Assembly (NCBI GenBank): GCA_946002345.1
Contig: CAMFZA010000032.1
Coordinates: 1-11,952, forward strand
DNA from: an uncultured Phascolarctobacterium sp.
GTDB lineage: Bacteria; Bacillota; Negativicutes; Acidaminococcales; Acidaminococcaceae
DNA length: 11,952 nucleotides
Reading direction: 5' to 3'
Below, piece after piece: positions 7,731-11,952 of this stretch. The stretch's first letter is position 1. Each line of letters starts with the position of its first letter. Position numbers and translations under genes: made by a program. The notes below the pieces were generated by a model. It saw only the letters and a list, made by a program, of their open reading frames with translations, was not told the DNA's origin and made no database searches.

Positions 7731-9080
7731 ATGCAGGAAATTAAATGCCCCAAATGTGGTGAAGTTTTCCAAGTGGATGAGGCTGGCTATGCAGCCATTG
7801 TGAAGCAGGTGCGGGACAAGGAGTTCCAAAGAGAGTTAGCCGAAAGGCAGCAGCAATTCTTGCTGGATAAGGAAAACTCCGTGCGCCTAGCTCAGGCAGA
7901 GGCTGACAACAAGCTGCAGGACAGCCTGCGGGCCAAGGACAACACCATTGCTAATTTATACGCAAAAATGAAGGCTTTGGAGGCCAAGGCAGAGCTGGAT
8001 AAGGCGGGACTTAATGCCCAACTGGCTTCCAAGCAAAGCGAGCAACAGTTAGCAGTGCAGGATGCCGTGGCTGCCAAAAATTTGGAAATAGCCCAGCTAA
8101 AGGCCGATTTGGCTGCTGGAGAGCAGGCCTTGAGTCTGGCGGTAAAAAAGGCTGGTAGCGCCAAGGAGCAGGAGCTAGCCCACAAGGAAATGCAAATCGC
8201 TCGGCTGGAGGGTGATTTAAAGGCTTCGGAAAAAGAATATCTTTTTAAGGAAAAAAGCCTGGTGGATGGCTATGAAAATAAGCTGAAGGACAAGGATGAA
8301 CAAATTGCCTATTACAAGGACTTTAAAGCCCGCCAATCCACTAAAATGATTGGCGAAAGCTTGGAGCAGCACTGCTGCATCGAATTCAACAGGCTGCGGG
8401 CTACAGCCTTTCCCCGTGCTTATTTTGAAAAGGATAACGATGCCCGCACTGGCAGCAAGGGCGACTTCATTTTTAAGGATTATGATGAAGAGGGTATGGA
8501 ATTTATCTCCATCATGTTCGAGATGAAAAATGAAGCCGATACCACTGCCACTAAGCATAAAAATGAAGATTTCTTTAAGGAGCTGGACAAGGACCGTAAG
8601 GAAAAGGGCTGCGAATACGCTGTTTTAGTATCCCTTTTGGAGGCGGATAACGAGCTTTATAATTCCGGTATTGTGGATGTGTCCTATCGTTATCCCAAAA
8701 TGTACGTGATTAGGCCGCAGTTTTTTATTCCCATGATTACCCTGCTGCGCAATGCATCCATGAACTCCCTGCATTATAAAAAGGAATTAGCAACCATTAA
8801 AAATCAAAATATTGATATTGCACATTTTGAAGCCGATATGAACGATTTTAAGGAAAAATTTGGTCGCAATTACCGCTTGGCCAGCGAAAAATTCAAAAAG
8901 GCCATTGAAGAAATCGATAAAACTATTGAGCATTTGCAAAAGACTAAGGATGCGCTTTTGTCCTCCGAAAATAATTTGCGCTTGGCTAACAACAAGGCCG
9001 AGGATTTGTCCATCAAGCGGCTTACTCGTAACAATCCCACCATGGCCGCCAAATTTGCAGAACTGGAAAGCAGGCAATAA
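7731..9080 (+). CDS. DUF2130 protein: CPKC knuckle, coiled coil and putative PD-(D/E)XK nuclease-like core
   Basis: This 449-residue protein belongs to the DUF2130 (COG4487) family, whose function is unknown to me. It begins with a small cysteine knuckle (C6-PK-C9, [10 protein letters not shown]). A long Lys/Glu/Ala-rich coiled coil covers about 20-200. A compact conserved core follows, with GESLEQHC, then GSKGDFIF (D245) and FEMKNE (E264, K266), and the strongly conserved-looking [19 protein letters not shown]. The D ... ExK spacing around a beta-hairpin resembles the PD-(D/E)XK nuclease signature; this is inference. A second coiled coil lies in the C-terminal third. There is no signal peptide or membrane segment, so it should be cytoplasmic. 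AAAAAGGAG precedes the ATG, and only four bases separate it from the comEC stop, so co-transcription with comEC is likely. Confidence 0.9.
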   Translation: MQEIKCPKCGEVFQVDEAGYAAIVKQVRDKEFQRELAERQQQFLLDKENSVRLAQAEADNKLQDSLRAKDNTIANLYAKMKALEAKAELDKAGLNAQLASKQSEQQLAVQDAVAAKNLEIAQLKADLAAGEQALSLAVKKAGSAKEQELAHKEMQIARLEGDLKASEKEYLFKEKSLVDGYENKLKDKDEQIAYYKDFKARQSTKMIGESLEQHCCIEFNRLRATAFPRAYFEKDNDARTGSKGDFIFKDYDEEGMEFISIMFEMKNEADTTATKHKNEDFFKELDKDRKEKGCEYAVLVSLLEADNELYNSGIVDVSYRYPKMYVIRPQFFIPMITLLRNASMNSLHYKKELATIKNQNIDIAHFEADMNDFKEKFGRNYRLASEKFKKAIEEIDKTIEHLQKTKDALLSSENNLRLANNKAEDLSIKRLTRNNPTMAAKFAELESRQ

Positions 9081-9082
9081 AT

Positions 9083-9101
9083 CTTTGCCGGAGAAGCAAA
9101 G
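9083..9101 (+). other. Small hairpin after the DUF2130 gene
   Basis: CTTTGC (9083-9088) pairs with GCAAAG (9096-9101) around a 7-nt loop, directly after the DUF2130 stop. The bases that follow (CTTAATTCTTG) are only mildly T-rich, so this would be a weak terminator at best. Confidence 0.35.
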
Positions 9102-9130
9102 CTTAATTCTTGTAAAATACGCGATTTAGC

Positions 9131-9159
9131 TTTACCAGCATACGGGAATGTGATAGAAT
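9131..9159 (+). promoter_or_regulatory. Promoter of the xpt operon
   Basis: TTTACC (9131-9136) and TAGAAT (9154-9159) are 17 bases apart, and the -10 carries the TGn extension (TGA at 9151-9153). Transcription would start near 9166, leaving a leader of about 40 nt. That is too short for a purine riboswitch, and none of its conserved bases are visible. It should drive xpt, the permease gene, the amidohydrolase and the gene at the right edge. Confidence 0.65.
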
Positions 9160-9205
9160 TAACCTTACCATTTATAGGCAATTTTTACAAAATGGAGGGG
9201 TTTGC

Positions 9206-9790
9206 ATGGAGTTATTGGAAGAAAAAATTCTTAAGGACGGGGTGATCAAAAGCGGCAATGTGTTGAAGGTGGACAGCTTTTTGAATCATCAAATTGATGT
9301 GCCCTTTATTGCGGAGCTGGGCAAGGAGTTCAAGCGCCAATTTGCCGACCGCCCTATTAATAAGATTCTTACTATTGAAGCTTCTGGCATCGGTATTGCC
9401 AGTATTGCGGCCATGTTCTTTGAAGTGCCCGTGGTTTTTGCTAAAAAATCCAGCGGCAGCAACATGGACAAGGACGTATATTTTACGCAAATTTATTCCT
9501 CTACCCATAGTAAAAACAATGATGTGGTTGTGTCCAAAAAATACCTCAACAAAAATGACCATGTGCTGATCATTGACGACTTTTTGGCCAATGGTTGCGC
9601 TCTAGAGGGCTTGATGGACATTGTGCGCCAGGCCGGCGGCATTGTGGAAGGCATTGGTGTAGCCATTGAAAAGGGCTTTCAGGGTGGCGGCGATAAGCTG
9701 CGTCAAATGGGGGTAAATTTACATTCTTTAGCTATTATTGATAAAATGGATGCCGTCAGTGGCACTATTCAGTTCCGAAAGGAGAACTAA
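9206..9790 (+). CDS. xpt: Xanthine phosphoribosyltransferase
   Basis: The 194-residue cytoplasmic enzyme converts xanthine and PRPP to XMP plus diphosphate, salvaging xanthine for GMP synthesis. The N-terminal VLKVDSFLNHQID and the internal TIEASGIGIA and VPVVFAKK blocks are typical of the Bacillus-type Xpt. The PRPP-binding motif VLIIDDFLANG occupies 120-130. The length matches the family (about 190-194). GGAGGGG (9194-9200) lies just ahead of the ATG. The stop is followed after one base by the ATG of the permease gene, the classical xpt-pbuX arrangement in which import and salvage are coupled. Confidence 0.96.
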   Translation: MELLEEKILKDGVIKSGNVLKVDSFLNHQIDVPFIAELGKEFKRQFADRPINKILTIEASGIGIASIAAMFFEVPVVFAKKSSGSNMDKDVYFTQIYSSTHSKNNDVVVSKKYLNKNDHVLIIDDFLANGCALEGLMDIVRQAGGIVEGIGVAIEKGFQGGGDKLRQMGVNLHSLAIIDKMDAVSGTIQFRKEN

Positions 9791-9791
9791 C

Positions 9792-10956
9792 ATGGCAGGG
9801 AAGCAAGCTGTAGACGCGATTTATGAATTAGATGGAAAGATTTCTGTGGGCAAGGCCATCCCCTTTGGCCTGCAGCATATATTGGCCATGTTCGTAGCCA
9901 ATATTGCTCCTATTTTGATTGTGGCCGGTGTTATTAAAATGCCTGTGGAGCAAAGCGGCGCTTTGGTGCAATCAGCCATGCTTATTGCCGGCATTGGCAC
10001 CCTGATTCAGCTGTTCCCCTTATGGCGCATTGGCAGCGGTCTGCCCATCGTCATGGGCATCAGCTTCACCTTCGTTTCCATTGCCTGTGTTATCGGCAGC
10101 AAATACGGCTACGGCGGCATTATGGGCGCTGTATTGGTAGGCGGCATTTTGGAAGGCATTTTGGGATTGGGCGCTAGATACTGGCGCAGGCTGATTCCGC
10201 CCATCGTTTCTGCTACTGTGGTAACCTCTATCGGCTTCAGCTTGCTGGCCGTAGGCGCCAACTCCTTTGGTGGTGGCTTTGGCAACCCCAATTTTGGTGA
10301 TGCTAAATACATTATTGTGGGTACCATTACCCTGTTTAGCTGTATTGGTTTTAATGTTTTTGCCAAATCCTTCTACAAACAGCTTTCCGTACTTTTTGGC
10401 CTGGTAGTGGGCTACATTGTGGCTGCGGCCATGGGTATGGTTGATTTAAGTCGTCTGGCCTCTGTGGATTTGGTGGCTATTCCCAAGCTGATGCCCTTCA
10501 CCATGGAGTTCCATGCGGATGCCATTTTCGCCTTTTTCCTAATCTTTTTGGTTTCTGCCACGGAAACAATTGGTGATACCTCTGCTATGACCGCCATGGG
10601 TCTGGGCCGTGAGGTAACAGAAAAAGAGGTGGCCGGCTCCATCACCTGCGATGGTGTTATCAGCAGCTTGTCTTCCATTTTTGGCTGCATGCCCATCACC
10701 TCCTTTAGCCAAAACGTAGGCCTGATTGCCATGACCAAGGTTGTTAACCGCATTGCCATTGCCAGCGGCGCGGTGATTATGATTTTGGCAGGCTTATTCC
10801 CTGCTTTGGGCGTAATATTGGCGTCCCTGCCCGAGTCCGTGCTGGGTGGCTGCACCCTGATGATGTTTGGCTCCATTGTGGTTAGCTGTGGTCTTTATCG
10901 TGGCCATGCTGCTGAATTTAATTCTGCCCCAAGAGAAGGATGCGGAAAAAGCATAA
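9792..10956 (+). pseudogene. pbuX: Xanthine permease of the NCS2 family, broken by an internal deletion and frameshift
   Basis: The intact part (365 codons, 9792-10886) is a membrane transporter of the uracil/xanthine NCS2 family. It has N-terminal GLQHILAMFVANIAPIL, many hydrophobic helices, ATETIGD at 256-262 and the substrate motif SQNVGLIAMTK from about 306. After FGSIVVS the family normally continues with two more helices over about 50-60 residues before a last helix. Here that part is absent. The recognisable C-terminal end, VFIVAMLLNLILPQ and onward, occurs in the +1 frame from 10891 to the TAA at 10954-10956. In the original frame translation runs on without a stop to 11111, ending in sequence unlike any transporter and covering the first 124 bases of the next gene. 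AAAGGAG precedes the ATG. A functional permease is unlikely unless this is an assembly error. Confidence 0.85.
10883..10886 (+). other. Inferred deletion junction in pbuX (TAGC)
   Basis: The normal frame ends at GTG GTT AGC. The downstream frame resumes in the stretch (T)AGCTGTGGTC, which reads as A-V-V in the family's usual 'CVAVVFIVA' context. TAGC could belong to either side, so a short repeat on both sides of the lost segment may have mediated the deletion. The phase differs by one base between the two sides, which accounts for the frameshift. The join is inferred from family knowledge because no intact copy is in the window. Confidence 0.55.
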
Positions 10957-10987
10957 TCGTAGTAAATTTTTTAAAGAAGGCACTTAA

Positions 10988-11863
10988 ATGCAAATTATTG
11001 ATGCGCATATGCATTACTATGACAAGGAAGGCTTTGTGCAGGTGGCTGCCAATGCTGGTTATACCAATACAGCGGCCTGCTGGAGCCGGATTTGTCAGGA
11101 AAATAACATAGTTTTTTCCGTAGCTATGGGCAACACTATGTATACTAGCTCACGCTACGGAGGTATTCCCCCTCGTTTGATAGATCTTACCGCTCCCTTT
11201 GACGAGGAGCACTATAATCAACCAGCCAACATGGGCTATTGCATGGGCGTGCAAAGCGAGCTGATTAATGAAGCCAATGCTGAGGCTACCGCTCGTGAAT
11301 TTGAGCATTACATCACCCATAAGCATTGCCTGGGTATCAAGCTTTATCCGGGCTATGAGTCCGTTTTTGTCAATGATAGGCGGCATTGGCCCCTGTTTGA
11401 GTTGGCCCGGGCTTACAAGGTGCCCGTGGTTATTCACAGTGGCGATACGGCTCGAGCTGATGGACTGCTCAAGTATTCCCATCCCCTGACGGTGGACGAG
11501 GCTGCTGTCAATTTTCGAGATGTAAACTTCGTTATTGCTCATTGTGGCTGTCCCTGGTTCATGGATGCAGCCGAGGTAGCTGCCAAAAATCCCAATGTGG
11601 CCTTGGATGTGTCCGGCCTGTTGGCTGGCAAACCCAAGCCCCTGGAGCTGTTTGAGCGCCAGGCTGGTTTTTGGCGTCAGCTGCACACTTGGCTTAACTA
11701 TTTGGGGGACTACAGCAGGGTGATGTATGGCAGTGATTGGCCTTTAGTGAATATCCCTTTATATATTCGCATGATTAGCTACATTATTCCTGAAGAGCAT
11801 TACGAAGAGGTCTTTTATCAAAATGCATTGCGCATATTTCCCAAGATTAAGGATTTGTTATAA
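10988..11863 (+). CDS. Metal-dependent amidohydrolase (amidohydrolase-2, PF04909 type)
   Basis: This 291-residue cytoplasmic protein has a TIM-barrel metal-dependent hydrolase layout. Visible ligands are H7 and H9 (DAHMH) at the end of strand 1, K118 in GIKLYPGY, H150 in VVIHSGD, H185 in VIAHCG and D250 in MYGSDWP. Family members hydrolyse or decarboxylate small cyclic or carboxylated compounds; I cannot assign the substrate. The gene has a GAAGG element about 8 bases before its ATG and lies 31 bases after the permease C-terminal stop, so it is probably the third gene of the xpt operon. A role in purine or related ring-compound metabolism is suggested by position only. The shifted permease frame overlaps its first 124 bases, so ribosomes translating that frame would cross its start site. 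The reading frame itself is intact. Confidence 0.88.
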   Translation: MQIIDAHMHYYDKEGFVQVAANAGYTNTAACWSRICQENNIVFSVAMGNTMYTSSRYGGIPPRLIDLTAPFDEEHYNQPANMGYCMGVQSELINEANAEATAREFEHYITHKHCLGIKLYPGYESVFVNDRRHWPLFELARAYKVPVVIHSGDTARADGLLKYSHPLTVDEAAVNFRDVNFVIAHCGCPWFMDAAEVAAKNPNVALDVSGLLAGKPKPLELFERQAGFWRQLHTWLNYLGDYSRVMYGSDWPLVNIPLYIRMISYIIPEEHYEEVFYQNALRIFPKIKDLL

Positions 11864-11878
11864 TTTGAGGTGAAAATT

Positions 11879-11952
11879 GTGGGGCAACCAAGTATTACAG
11901 AAATCGAAGCTAATCTCAAGGATTGGAACTTACTTAAGCAGCTGCCCCAGCA
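11879..11952 (+). CDS. Unidentified protein, N-terminal fragment cut by the window edge
   Basis: A GTG start at 11879 preceded by GAGGTG (11867-11872, six bases away) opens a frame that continues without a stop to the window end, 24 codons. It begins MGQPSITEIEANLKDWNLLK, which looks like a soluble helical N-terminus. It starts 15 bases after the amidohydrolase stop and is probably in the same operon. Too little is visible to name it. Confidence 0.6.
   Translation, partial: MGQPSITEIEANLKDWNLLKQLPQ

Noticed and set aside
9102..9205. Purine riboswitch or PurR box upstream of xpt
   Set aside because: The predicted transcript leader is only about 40 nt, and neither the conserved riboswitch core nor a CCGAAC-type PurR box is visible.
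1..11952. CRISPR array, insertion sequence, tRNA or prophage content
   Set aside because: No regularly spaced repeats, terminal inverted repeats with transposase, cloverleaf sequences or phage genes were seen on reading both strands.

Overview
The window looks like chromosomal DNA of a Bacillota-type bacterium. It has Shine-Dalgarno-led genes in short operons, ATG/GTG starts, mid-range GC and near-consensus sigma-70 promoters. Gene content and protein style (a leuS-comEA-comEC run, an aspartate-type aminotransferase with an SKRYSACGARIG active site) are compatible with the Negativicutes, for example Acidaminococcaceae/Phascolarctobacterium relatives. That placement is an impression and has not been tested.

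Left part (1-1654): a class I PLP-dependent aminotransferase on the minus strand ends in a strong hairpin/U-tract terminator at the left edge. A 333-bp divergent intergenic region separates it from leuS. It holds an extended -10 promoter for the aminotransferase, an excellent TTGACT-17-TATAAT promoter for leuS, a small palindrome, and a roughly 94-nt leuS leader with competing inverted repeats.

Centre (1655-9080): leuS (leucyl-tRNA synthetase), then a 14-bp-stem intrinsic terminator only 16 nt before the comEA start codon. comEA (DNA receptor) and comEC (DNA channel with a metallo-beta-lactamase-fold domain) follow, separated by about 230 bp with an AT-rich inverted repeat. Five nt... more exactly four bases after comEC comes a DUF2130 protein: a CPKC knuckle, a long coiled coil and a core that reads like a PD-(D/E)XK nuclease. 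ComEA and ComEC form the inner part of a natural-transformation uptake machine. The DUF2130 gene's tight linkage to comEC is the most interesting functional lead.

Right part (9081-11952): a promoter with an extended -10 drives xpt (xanthine phosphoribosyltransferase), followed after one base by a pbuX-type NCS2 xanthine permease gene. Xpt and PbuX would normally import and salvage xanthine together. Here the permease gene appears broken: about 50-60 codons near the 3' end are missing, the join is out of frame at a TAGC, and the family's usual C-terminal end continues in the +1 frame. A metal-dependent amidohydrolase (PF04909 type) and the first 24 codons of an unrecognised gene complete what looks like one operon.

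I see no tRNA, rRNA, insertion sequence, CRISPR array or phage module. Most of the window is ordinary housekeeping and competence sequence. I do not see a clear new system; the best leads are the permease lesion, the comEC-DUF2130 pair and the terminator guarding comEA.
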